From the NCBI GenBank assembly GCA_023512835.1, contig CM042090.1, positions 3,937,826 through 4,001,825 on the forward strand: a DNA stretch of 64,000 nucleotides, in the 5' to 3' direction. A program made the translations under genes and the position numbers. This DNA comes from Taxillus chinensis (lineage: Eukaryota > Streptophyta > Magnoliopsida > Santalales > Loranthaceae). Shown one piece after another: positions 44,943-55,156 of the stretch; within the stretch, counting starts at the first letter, position 1, and every line of letters begins with the position of its first letter. The notes under the pieces are model-generated. The model ran no database searches. It had not been told where the DNA came from and saw only the letters and a list, made by a program, of their open reading frames with translations.

Positions 44943-46550
44943 TGTAATGACCCGTGTTTCGGGATGCGAGGAGTTAGTCATAGTTATGCCTTTTGAGTGG
45001 CAATTGTCGGGCTTTTGGGAGATTTCTTCTCATACACATTGGCTTTAGAACACTTTGTGTATAAATGAGCAAGCTTGAGGCAAGAGATGAGCCCAAGAGG
45101 GAGATTTTAGGGGTTGCGCGTGACAATGGCCTTTGTCACATGCGGTGATGTTTTTGCATGGGAGCCTTCCAGGCAAAGTTCTAAAGCTAGTGGCAAAATC
45201 CTAGACCATTTGGAGGTTGCACATGAAAATGGCCTTTGTCACGTGCGGCCATGTTTTTGCACCGTTACCTTTGTTTTGTTATGTTGGTAATCTTTTCCCA
45301 AAGGGCCATGTTTGAATTAAGGGTATTTTTTTCTGTTGGTGGAAGCGGGAAGGTTAAAACATGTTTCACTTATCAAAACTACGTCATTTTGATACACAGG
45401 TTTCATTTATCAAAACTACGTCATTTTGATAAGTGAGGTGTCTATATAAGGAGGTTGAGCTCTCTTTGTTTTAGGTTTAGGGTTCATTCCGCCAGTGCCG
45501 CAGCCAGAGAGAGAGAGAGAGAGAGGATCTTCCCTGATCGTCGTTCGTGGTGATTCACGTGAGTAGACGGTGTTTAGCGTGGGAGCAAGAGCAAAGAGGA
45601 TCCTTTTGAGGTAGGGATTCTGTTCTTCTCGAATCGATTCTAGTTCTTAGGTCTTGTGGTGATCGAATTGTGGATTATATATGTTTATATATATGTAAAT
45701 TCATATAATTGTGATCTCCTATATGAATGTTGGCCTTCAATGACAAGTTATGTTTGGATATGTCTTTGAGTTCGGGGTCCGGGGATTTCAGGTTCGTCCT
45801 CATGGCGGTGGACCTTGAGGACCATTAGGGTGTCTACGTTATTCATTCAGTGGTTGAGTTCGTTGGGGTTAGTCTCGTGGTAGGGCCTCGTGGGGAAACC
45901 ATGGAGTTTTGGGGGAGTTATGTTTGAGAACAGAATATGTGGATGTGATAATTATGATTTGTGTGTCGGTTATTGAATACTTGTGTTATTTGATGTAATG
46001 TGAATGTGTATTATTGTGTTGTGCTTGAAAGTGTGCCATGTGGAGCATGTGTGGCGGTGGATAAGAAAGCTTGTGTGGTCGTGGCTATGGTGTGCTTGCT
46101 TGGTTGTGTCTTAATATTGAATACTGTTCATGACCTGTTTATGTATTATTGCCACGACACTACACTTGTGTACGTTCTCATGTAGATGCTAGGAGCATGG
46201 GATGGGTCAGGAGACTTGATCCCTACTGAGCTGTGGTTGCTCACCCCTCCTATTGTGATTTGTTTCAGGCGTTAAGTGGGACACCAAGGTGGAAGACAGC
46301 TTATACTGTTTTCGTTGTTTTGTTTTATTTCAATTTATGGAACTATTGTAACCCCAATGGGAAAATGATGTAAATGGTTTTTAAATTCATAAAGTTTATG
46401 TGGTTTGCCTTTTGAATATTTATTGTGGTTTGAATTTAATAAAGATACGTGGTGTCCTGTGGTATTATTCATCCCAACCCCTTATCCACCGTATGGGTAA
46501 AGGGGAGTCATGAACCAGGTTTCCTCGGGTTGAAAATCCAGGGTATGACA
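44943..46550 (+). mobile_element. Solo LTR of the TGTAATGACCC family
   Basis: It starts TGTAATGACCCGTGTTTCGG and ends CCAGGGTATGACA. The flanks are CCCTA and CCCCA, a 5-bp duplication with one change, and the paralogous LTR at 42045-42060 shows the sequence without the insert. A TATA box TCTATATAAGG (45441-45451) is followed by a leader with a (GA)n run near 45510. It is homologous to 37639-39351. Confidence 0.88.
45371..45431 (+). promoter_or_regulatory. Duplicated ACGT palindrome upstream of the LTR TATA box
   Basis: Two copies of a 24-bp near-palindrome (arms TATCAAAA and TTTTGATA around CTACGTCA) lie at 45371-45394 and 45408-45431, just before the TATA at 45443. The related LTR has the same motif twice (38881-38900 and 38916-38937, core GACGTA). 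ACGT cores of this kind are bZIP targets, so this is probably the LTR enhancer. Confidence 0.65.
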
Positions 46551-46899
46551 CCCCATACTAGGGTGTACACAGAATTATTACACTTAGAAAAGGCTAATTC
46601 ATGCATTAGAGGTTAGGTATTAAACAATGATAATAAAGAAAAGAATTAGATTGAACTAAGGCATAGTCTTTTAAAAAAAATACATTAAACGAAATCTTAA
46701 ATCCAATTGTCTTCATAAATTGAACTTTTCTCTACTTTAGAAAGTGTTTTCTATCTCTCACATTTCCTAAATTAAAATTTCTTTCTAAGCTAGTTTAAAA
46801 TTTTCAAATTCTTCCCTTGGTTCGATAACCGAGACATAAAATCCATTTTATTACTTATCATAATTCATACACTTGTGATTCACGATCAATGGGTCATCA

Positions 46900-47935
46900 T
46901 ATCATCTAGTTGATCTATTCACTTAATGTAGGAAACCTCCATTATACTAGAATTTAGATTGTCCTTAATATAATTCCTATTGAGTTCAATATGCTTGGTA
47001 TGATCATGCTAAATTGGATTATTTGCTATCTCAAGAGTAGTTATGTTATCACAAAAAGGAGCATTGGCTTTTGATGTCCGAACCAAGATCCGTTAGAAGG
47101 ATATATAGCCATGTGAGTTCAGGAGTTGCATGGTGAAGAGAACAATATTCAACTTCGGCACTTGATAAAGAAACCACATTTTATTTTTGCTTCTCAGTCG
47201 ACTTCTAATTCATTTTCAATCCAGCAAAGTCAGAATCAGTATACCTCATAATATCCACGTGTCTATGCTTGGAAAACATAATACCTTTTCCCGGGAAAGA
47301 CTTTAGATAGGCTAAAATGTGGTTTACACCACACATATGTTGATTACTTGGATTGTGCATGAATTGACTCACAACACTAATTGCATATGATATGTCTAGT
47401 CTAGTTTAAGTCAGGTATATTAACTTTCCCATCAATCTTTGATATTTCTCTTTGTTGGTTGGAACTTAATCGGGATAAGTAAGCGAGAACGTGATTCATC
47501 TCAATAGGCGTATCTATAAGGCGCGCAAACCGAAGTTCTCAAAAAAAGATTCCATGCTTAGATCAAGATACCTTAATACCTAAAAATATTTTTAGATTCC
47601 TTAAATCTTTGATTTCAAACTCCTTCATCGGATGGTACCGAAGTCTATTTATTTTATTTTAATTGGTACTTGTAACAATCATGTCATCAATATATACAAG
47701 AAGTATGGTAATGTTATCACCACCTTATTTGTAAAGAGTGTAATTATCCAAAGCTTACTTGAAACCATAACTGCATTTAATGACTTAGTCGACTAAAACA
47801 AGCTCTTGGTGATTGTTTTAAACCATATAATGCCTTTCTCAATTTGCATACTATTGTTTCTTTTGGTGTGAAACCTAGAGGAGGAGGATCAACTCATTTT
47901 ATATACATGTTTCTCACGTGTTGATCACTTATTTT
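46900..47935 (-). pseudogene. Copia RT (C-terminal part) and RNase H remnant
   Basis: Read on the minus strand: a KALYGLKQSPRA-like stretch near 47830, LLVYIDDMIVTS near 47690 (the RT catalytic motif as YIDD), VNHILAYLKSFPGKGIMFSK near 47330, RYTDSDFAGLK near 47240, LSSAEVEYCSL near 47165 and KHIELNRNYIKDNL near 46990. Many stops and shifts. Confidence 0.85.
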
Positions 47936-49297
47936 ATTATGGTTTTTGAGTATTTTATGTGTTTTTATGATGTTTAATATGATTTTCTAGGTGTTATTAG
48001 TGTTTTATAATGTTTTAGTATGTTTTGTGTATTATGGTGTGTTTTATAGGGGTGGGGAGCAAAAAGGCCATAAATAGGGAGAGCAATGGTGCAAAATAGC
48101 TAAAATTACATGTCCAACACAACCGAGATATGGTCGGCTACGACCAAAATATGGCCAATGTGACCATTGTTATGACACTTCGCAAATTCGAGTCCATCAG
48201 CCGCAACCAAAACATTGCTAGCCGTGGCGGATTTGCACATAAGGATTTGATATTCTATAAGTTTCGGCAAAAGGCGACCGACCTTATGAAACCTACGTAC
48301 ATTGATCCCATCGGCCATGGTCGATGGATGGCCAGTGCGACTAGTCGACAGAACGTGTGCACTATCGAGGCCATTCTGTCTTCTCAAAGCAAGGAAAACC
48401 CTAAGACCGTGTTATATTGGAAAAGAAAAGGGAAATCGGGCAAGACGGCTAGGTTAGAGAACCAAGAACATAATGGAAAGATTGGATTGTAAACCATTGG
48501 CAAAAAGGGATTGAAGATGCTTGAGTGTGACAACCATAATTGTTCTTTACTTACTCTAACTCTGTTGTAAGACAATGCTTTCTAAATTTTGTGTAATTGC
48601 TTTCCAAGCCATGTGTGGCTAGTCATTCTTGTCTAGGGATTGGGAGTAGCTAAATCCCAATGGAATAATCTATGTTGAATGGTGTAATTGATGTTTAAAT
48701 TTTCCTAATTCAATCTCTACCTGCATGCTTTATTAGTGTGATTTATTTGAATTACAATCTATGAGTGACTGAATGAAGGATCGAAAGATAAAATTCAGTT
48801 ACTTGATCACTAGGTTGAGACTTAGGAGATATAAGTCACAATAGTAGTCCATAACCTTAGGGGATTCGTATAAGTCGTAATGGATTTAATTCTACCATAG
48901 AGAGTCACGGGAATGTTCGTTGTTATAATTAGATACGACATTAGTCACACCAAAGCGTAGATGTTTGCATTAATATTAATCGCCCTTGAGAAATAGAGAA
49001 AATGCATTACAACAATAAACCTAAGACAAGATTAAGAAATTGGGAAAGTGATAAAACCTATATCCTTAGGCATTTGGCTCATTAATATTTCACATTTACC
49101 TATTTATCATATGTTTCTTTATTGCTTTCATTGCCTTAAAATGACTTCCTTTAGCTTAGACAACACGTATGCTCAAAGCTTAGGGATTTCTACCCCTATC
49201 CCTATGGGATTGACCCACATTTAGGCTAGCTACAACAACTCCGTTCTCATGGTAAATAAGTGTTGTAAAATGCTTATCGGGGGATCCATATATGTCT
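47925..49297 (+). mobile_element. LTR-like insert in the Copia RT
   Basis: It separates two halves of the RT (EDAFDLMEETYM and the DPPP-type phrase). The insert reads TGTTGATCAC... to ...CGGGGGATCCA. Near its right end CCTATGGGATTGACCC, then a CTACAACAACTCCG stretch and CTTATCGGGGGA resemble the LTR end and PBS zone of Gypsy elements. The 120-codon ORF at 48130-48492 has no family resemblance. No target duplication is visible. Confidence 0.6.
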
Positions 49298-49645
49298 CTT
49301 CCATCAAATCGAAGGCATCCTCTACATCAAACTAGTGTAATAGCCAATCTAAGTTAGCTACAAGAGATAAGATAACTCTAATGGTACTCATTTTTGCCAC
49401 CGGAGTAAAGGTCTCCTAATAATCAATCCTATAGGTCTAGGTGTTACCCTTGGTGACTAATCTGCCCTTGCATTTGTCAATCTACCCATCTGATTTGTAT
49501 TTCACAAGTAAACACTCATTTGCATCTCAATGTCTTCTTGCCTTGGGGTAATTTAACCATTTGCAAAGTGAAATTCTTATGAAGGGTCTTCATTTCCTCA
49601 ACCATGATAGACTTCAATTGGGATTTTCAAGAGCTTCTGAAAATG
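49298..49645 (-). pseudogene. Copia RT N-terminal remnant
   Basis: On the minus strand LLVKYKSDG, then GRLVTKGNT, RIDYxETFTPVAKMSTIR and LVANLDWLLHxFDVEDAF match the Copia RT start. Stops replace several conserved residues. Confidence 0.82.
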
Positions 49646-49646
49646 A

Positions 49647-50440
49647 CTAGAAATAGATCTGAAGACAACCGAAGTGCAAAAGTAAGATAAGATCAAGACA
49701 AACGATGGTAAGAGACAAAGTCAAAGCATGAGGGTTAAGTTTATCTTGGTGGAGGTGGTGCACATGGATATAACACACACATCCAAAGATATTGGGACAT
49801 GTCCGGAGTGTGGAAGGTAGATGATGAAATTGAGATAACACCCTTAAAGGAGTTTGATACTCAAGGACACAAGTACGTATGCAATTAATAAGGTAAATGG
49901 CAGTCATGACAAAGATTTGCCAAAGAACATTTAGGGACATGCATAGTAAAACATAAGGCCCGAGCGACCTCGAGGAGATGCCGATTCTTGCATTCAACTA
50001 TGTTATTCTACTGTGGTGGGTAAGCACATGTTATTTAATGAAAGATACCATGTGTGCGAAAAGAAAGTGGTGAGGGAATGATTCACAAATTCACGACCAT
50101 TATCAAAATAAAACACTTGGACTAATGTATGGAATTTTGTGAGAATCATTTGATAAAGCGAGGATAAGATGAATGACATCGCTCTTAGATTTTATCAAGT
50201 ATATCCAACTCACACGAGTATAATCATCGATAAAAGAGACAAAATACTTATGTCCGGAAGCCAAAGAGGGTAAAAGGCCCCTAAACATCGGTATAAACAC
50301 ATAAAAAAGGAACAGGACTTTTATTGGAATTAATTTTGAAAGGAACACAATGATTATTAACATAAATGCATTTTCACATGTGAGGCTAGAAACAAAAATA
50401 TGGGCAAATAAGTGCCGAAATAAACGTTCTAGATAAGAAA
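49647..50440 (-). pseudogene. Copia integrase remnant
   Basis: On the minus strand 50363-50103 has SGHKYFVSFIDDYTRVSWIY then LIKSKSDV, the integrase core with its first Asp. 49997-49647 starts MNARIGISSRSL-like sequence and contains LRVLSQFHHLPSTLRT then PNIFGCVCYIHVH, the usual end of the domain. The second Asp region between them is poorly preserved. Confidence 0.82.
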
Positions 50441-50565
50441 AGAAGAATAGCCTAAGCGATAATGTTATAAAAGTATTTTTTGTTTCACAAGAGTTGTTTG
50501 TCCCACCTCAAATTCATGGCTAGACTTGGAGTATAAAGCTGTTACCAGCTCCCAATAATATAATC

Positions 50566-50568
<3 letters not shown>

Positions 50569-50629
<61 letters not shown>
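50569..50629. repeat. (TC)n microsatellite
   Basis: Almost perfect CT dinucleotides run for about 60 bp inside the Copia between protease and integrase. Confidence 0.97.
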
Positions 50630-50631
<2 letters not shown>

Positions 50632-50639
50632 CACCATCT

Positions 50640-51011
50640 TCATAAGATTATCCTAAAACACGCAAGAAGTGGGAGAAAAGTGATAAAACAATTAAGATGT
50701 TTGGTAATTTGGTTGATAAAGAGAAGATTTTTAAAACGAAGTAGGGGCAAATAAAACATAAGACATGGAAAGAGATGGCAAAAGAGAGACGTCCCTCCCA
50801 ATGATAGCATAAACATCCCATTAGCTACCTGAATAGACCGAAAAGGTGAAGATATAAGAGGTGAGATAAAAGAACTAATACTAGTCATGTGGTTGGTAGC
50901 TCTTGAATCAATAATCCAATTGTTGCTAGTATAGGAATGTAAGGCCCTGGTAGAATCACTTTCCACATGTATTGGATGAGAAACATGAGATGTGGAAGGT
51001 GATTTCAACAT
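50640..51011 (-). pseudogene. Copia protease region
   Basis: NNWIIDSRATNHMTSISSFI corresponds to WIIDSGATNHMT, so the catalytic Asp-Ser is kept but Gly is Arg. The stretch after it, SIQVANGMF then LGGTSLFCH, is the expected flap side. It stays open for 123 codons. Confidence 0.85.
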
Positions 51012-51383
51012 TTATACCATTCTTCTTCTCGGCTTGCTTAAGTTTATACCATTTTGGATAGCCATGCTTCTTCGCAAAGATCAACTACATGGGTGGTGCT
51101 GTCACAATGGGTATAACGATGAGTATAGGAGTTGGCTAGCCAAGGAATGCTCATTAAGACAACAAGGCAAGATCCTTGAACAATTAATAGTACCCTTAAT
51201 CAATTGTCTTTGCACCTCACAACGGACCGAGGAGTATGCTTCCTCCAAGCTAAGTAAGCGAGTACAATAGCTAGAATACGACTACTAACTTAATCTAGGT
51301 TGTAGTCGATCCAACAAGAAACATGTAAACCTGATCCTCGACTATACGTTTCTATATTTTTTAGATTCAACGGGCATTCCATA

Positions 51384-51900
51384 TCATTGAAAGCGTCGAT
51401 AATCCAATTCCATGAAAATGGAGTTTAACTCATTATAATATTCAATGAGAGAGCGACCTTCTCGACGTAGTTGGAAAGGATTGTTCATGAGTTCATACAT
51501 TGGAGAAAAGTATGAGGCATTAAGATAACTCTGTTTCAAAGTATCCCATACCTCCTTAATTGTTCCACAATACACGAAGAGACAATCAAAGAAGGAGTCA
51601 CAAAATTAATAAGCCATGATTTTACTAGTGCATCTTTAGCTTCCCTTTCATCATAGTCGGGATGACTTGCAGAAGGGCCACCTTATGTGCCGTAATATAC
51701 TCTTTCTTCTTCCTTCCAGCAATATGCATCTTTAGGATTTTGGACCAAATGCAATAATTTGTTCCATCCAATTTCAAATTGATAGGTGTATTGGTTTCTT
51801 AAATGGTGACATTGGGTTGCACTTTGTTGTCCATAACCACAAAGAGTTTATCATCTATAAACATACCGAACAACGTAGAGTCACATAAGCATAGCATGTA
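51384..51900 (-). pseudogene. Copia gag remnant
   Basis: On the minus strand TPINLKLDGTNYCIWSKILK (about 51790-51730) is the Copia gag start, then 51575-51384 gives TIKEVWDTLKQSYLN, then MYELMNNPFQL and SLIEYYNELNSIFMEL, the UBN2-type gag core. A shift near 51600 breaks it. Confidence 0.85.
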
Positions 51901-51958
51901 AAGGCTACATGAGGAGCTTACGTACAGCGTGTGCGGTGCTTCCAAAGAGAGTCGGCTA

Positions 51959-52449
51959 TGAAGTCCTGGTCTTCACAATGTCCCATATCAAATTGAGGGG
52001 GAACGAAGTGCACCTCAAAGGAGGACATGGAGACCTTTCTAGGCATGGCGCGTTTGGGGTTGGTGACCTTAGGGAGCGGTGAAGCCCACCAAGAATATAA
52101 CCAAAGATTGGGCTTAGGCCATGAATCGGACAATATTGAGCTATGAGTGGCTTGATCTACTACGGATGGTATCATAATTGGGGATGCGAGTTGATGTCTT
52201 ATAGTCCCACGGGAACGTGGGCCTCAAAAGGAGGTGGTTGAAGTTATAAAATTCACAATGTCCTGTCCAGATTGAGGGGGAAATAAAGCATACCTCAAAG
52301 AAGGGTGTGGAGACCTCTCTACAGACAATGCGTTTTGAGGGTTAATGACCCTCAGGGGAGCGGTGCAAAGACACCAAGAATAAAATCAAAGATTGGACTT
52401 GGGCCCTGAAAAGGACAATATCCCACTATAGGTGGCTTGGTTTGTTACA
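51959..52449 (+). mobile_element. TRIM of a second LTR family
   Basis: LTRs 51959-52166 and 52239-52449 share long stretches (TTCACAATGTCC, AATTGAGGGGGAA, GGAGACCT, AAAGATTGG, GGACAATAT, GTGGCTTG). The 72-bp core has PBS TGGTATCATAATTGG at 52167, the hairpin CCCACG-GGAA-CGTGGG at 52206-52221, and PPT AAAAGGAGGTGG. The core resembles that of the other TRIM family; the LTRs do not. It sits upstream of gag in the Copia on the minus strand. No ORF. Confidence 0.82.
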
Positions 52450-52724
52450 TCGGTGGTGGGGATGTTAGCGATAGAAGTAAGTGGTAGTAGATGTAGGTCA
52501 TGAGCAGTTAATATCATGAACTACTAACCAACTTCAATGATGGCGGCGGCATTAACGACAACGACAGTGATGGCGGTGGCAATGTTAACAACAAAAGATG
52601 GAGTACAGCTTCAATATTAGCGTATGTATCTCGAAGCACGTGTGCAACAATAAACCACGACAAAAATAGGTTGAGCTAAGAAAGAGTTTTCTTCCAAGGT
52701 GGCGCAACCAAAGCTTTGATACCA

Positions 52725-52866
52725 ATTAAAAAGGATAAAAAGCAATTCTCTCTTGAATTTTATTATTGAGTAAAACACCCGTATATATAGATTACAAGGT
52801 AATGTGAATAAATGTTAATTATGTCTACATTACAAGCATTTAGTATATAATTATACAATTATTTCA
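52725..52866 (-). repeat. Copia 5' LTR (142 bp)
   Basis: On the minus strand it starts TGAAATAATTGTATA and ends before TTGGTATCAAAGC (PBS, 52725-52713). It matches 43480-43336. Confidence 0.85.
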
Positions 52867-53759
52867 ATTACTCTTATTATCCCTTTTTCTAAAAGATAAA
52901 ATTGTAAACTAGTTGTAAGCATTACGACTAAGGAGTATAAATACATATAAGGAGATGGGTGAAAATTTTCTTCCCAAAAACCTTCCATGTGCTAAGAAAC
53001 TGCATAACTAAAAAAGTGAGATTAGGCAATTTAAACAACATAATTTTGATTTTATATGTTTTTATTCAAATCATTAAGAGATTTGAGAGTAGCGAATGGA
53101 GAAACTACCAAAGTTGGTCCATATCTTTTGCCAAATAAGATATGTGGCTTGGCCTTCCATCCACTCGATTACCTCGATTACGCGGGACAACAAATGCACA
53201 TTCACTCTCAATCGCATAGAGACAGAATCAAAATCGCAAACTCAAATTTTAATATTATTATATTTTCTTTTAATTTATAATTTTATTAATAATACATATT
53301 TTGAAGTTTTATGTTGCTCCTATAATTATAGTAAAATAACAATTAAAATAATAATAATTTAATATATATATATATATAATTTTATTATTTCAAAATGTCT
53401 GAGATAAGATCCTAAATTAAATTTCTTATTGAATCCCCTAAATCTCAAAATCAGCCTTTAAAACTCACCATACATCTAACCCGTAAAACAGAGGATGCAA
53501 TAGTCTCAATAACAATAAAATGCAGTGCAATTGAAAACGATGGAGATTAAAGGGCATACGATCCGGATCCGTTTCTTCATGGTCTTTCAGTAGCAACGAC
53601 GGTCTAGTCTATCTGCTTCGTGGACGAGTTCATTGACACAATAAAAGGATGCTTTCAATATTAAAATTTAAAAATTATAAATTTTCTTTTTTTTATTATT
53701 ATTTCGACTATTTGTTGCTACCCACATTCTAATGACGAGTTTCCCGACTGCCCCTCGCT
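52867..53759. other. AT-rich spacer, nothing recognised
   Basis: The stretch is AT-rich, with a (TA)n tract near 53362-53378. Short ORFs at 53056-53362 look like chance. Confidence 0.55.
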
Positions 53760-53763
53760 AGAG

Positions 53764-54240
53764 AAAAGATGCCAGGGTTGGGTTGGCTGACTTCACAGCC
53801 ACCGATTCCGTTGTCCCTCATCACTCTCGCCGCGACCTTACTCTAACCATCACCTCCTCCTTCCACTTCTCCACAAACCCCCTTTCACTTCTTATTCTTC
53901 TTCTCTCCTCAAAACCCAGATTCGAAACCAGCACAAGAAATTTCTACTACTTGCGAACAACAACAATGGAGACAGCAGCAGTAAAGACGAGGTGGAGACC
54001 ACGACGACGAAGAAGGAGAAGGAAGGACGGTCGAGGCTGAATGTGGGATGAGATCTGCTGGATCCAGATCCGGACAACATCCTGGCCTTGGGGTTGACGG
54101 GGTGCTGACGTGGGCCAGCGTGCAAGTACTGTGGCAGCTCTGTTTCATCTCCTTGGCCATCCTGGTTGCCGCCCTCAAGTATTCTTTTGTTGCTGCTCTT
54201 CTCCTCTTCCATCCTCATTGCCCTCCTCTGAGCCCCCTCA
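53764..54240 (+). pseudogene. Broken fragment of a small membrane protein, possibly plastid-targeted
   Basis: A reading in shifted frames gives a Ser/Thr-rich N-terminus near 53770-53900, then a Lys/Glu-rich stretch (SSSKDEVETTTTKKEKEG, about 53970-54025), then LLDPDPDNILALGLTG, then TWASVQVLWQLCFISLAILV and AALKYSFVAALLLF, a strong hydrophobic segment. A TGA stands where Trp is likely (near 54050) and a one-base shift is needed near 54100. The pattern resembles a small conserved plant protein with a transit peptide and a membrane segment, but I cannot name it. It could also be an exon set with unrecognised introns. GC content is higher than on either side. Confidence 0.4.
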
Positions 54241-55156
54241 CTTTTGTGTTTTTTTTTTTTTAATGTTATATTTTTAATTCGCAAGCACAGCTTGCTTCTT
54301 GCCAGAATTTCCCATATCCGTTCACATGGTTTGCACGTATAAAATAAACTGCTTTGCATTTATCTGTTCATATCAAATAAACTGCTTCATGACCTCATAA
54401 ACAAACACCGAGTTTTAAAATTTAAATTTATATTATGTTAATTTCTTTTTTCTCTATATCAAACTTTATAATATGTTAGTTTCATAAACCAAATAAAAGT
54501 TTGTTCATAAGACATAAATATTTATATGATAAATACATTGGTTACTATGAATGAACAGAAAATTTATTCGAATCATTTGCTTAACATGCCCCCAATCAAT
54601 TGTGCATACGTTAGATGGCCTACAGATACTTGGGCCTATGTTGGCAGAAATTTTCTATATTAGGGAAGCAGCAATTAGTGGAGACACGCTGAAGAGACTC
54701 AGAAACCATAAAATACCAAATTAACACCGGCCCCGGAAGGTCTTGTTTGATAAGACCGATAACGATAGAACCTTCAAAGAGAGATTAACTCCAACTAAGA
54801 CGTTGACATGGTCAGATTTCTTTGTGGGACAGTGAAAAATAAGAATTACAAAAGGTGGTCATTCATTGTCATGCCCACCAGCCAAGGTGGGGAGCAGTTG
54901 ACGGGGTCCCACTGCAGCATAATATTTCAGATGATTGATAAACATCCAGAATACGTCGAAACTAGAAAGGGCAGACACAGTTGAATCAAATCATCTCCTT
55001 CTCCAGCAATCAAAACCTAGCACAAAGATTAAATTGCGAACTTATTTTGCATATATATATATATATATATAAGGTTTTTGCTTTTGAAAGATAAATTACA
55101 AAATATAATAGCGTTAGACATACTTGTATGGTGCCGCTGCAGCAAGGTGAGGGCAT
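54241..55156. other. Spacer and 3' flank of the NIFK-like gene
   Basis: No gene was seen. A (TA)n tract lies at 55050-55072. The 3' UTR of the minus-strand gene must end somewhere below 55157, but I could not place a polyadenylation signal. Confidence 0.5.

Larger units (their letters stand above)
43568..46887 (+). mobile_element. Athila-like solo LTR, carrying another solo LTR
   Basis: It starts TGATTAGGTGG and ends CACGATCA, with target duplication ATGGG on both sides (43563-43567 and 46888-46892). Without the nested 1.6-kb LTR it is ~1.7 kb, the length of the related LTR at 40639-42433. The Copia pol frame reads up to its right edge and resumes at its left edge, so it landed in the Copia between RNase H end and PPT. 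Confidence 0.88.
43336..52866 (-). mobile_element. Second Copia element, - strand, with nested insertions
   Basis: On the minus strand: LTR 52866-52725 (142 bp), PBS TTGGTATCAAAGC, gag, protease, integrase, RT, RNase H, PPT (CTTGAGGGAAGAGT at 43494-43481) and LTR 43480-43336. It is interrupted by a TRIM (51959-52449), an LTR-like insert in RT (about 47925-49297) and a solo LTR (43568-46887). After the left LTR a PBS and ~190 bp of 5' internal sequence (43335-43145) reappear, as in a tandem copy sharing one LTR. Stops throughout. Confidence 0.85.

Noticed and set aside
48130..48492. 120-codon ORF in the insert of the minus-strand Copia
   Set aside because: No family resemblance; it lies in LTR-like sequence.
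47925..49297. Target duplication for the LTR-like insert
   Set aside because: The candidate flanks (TCACG and TATAT) do not match, so its exact ends are left approximate.
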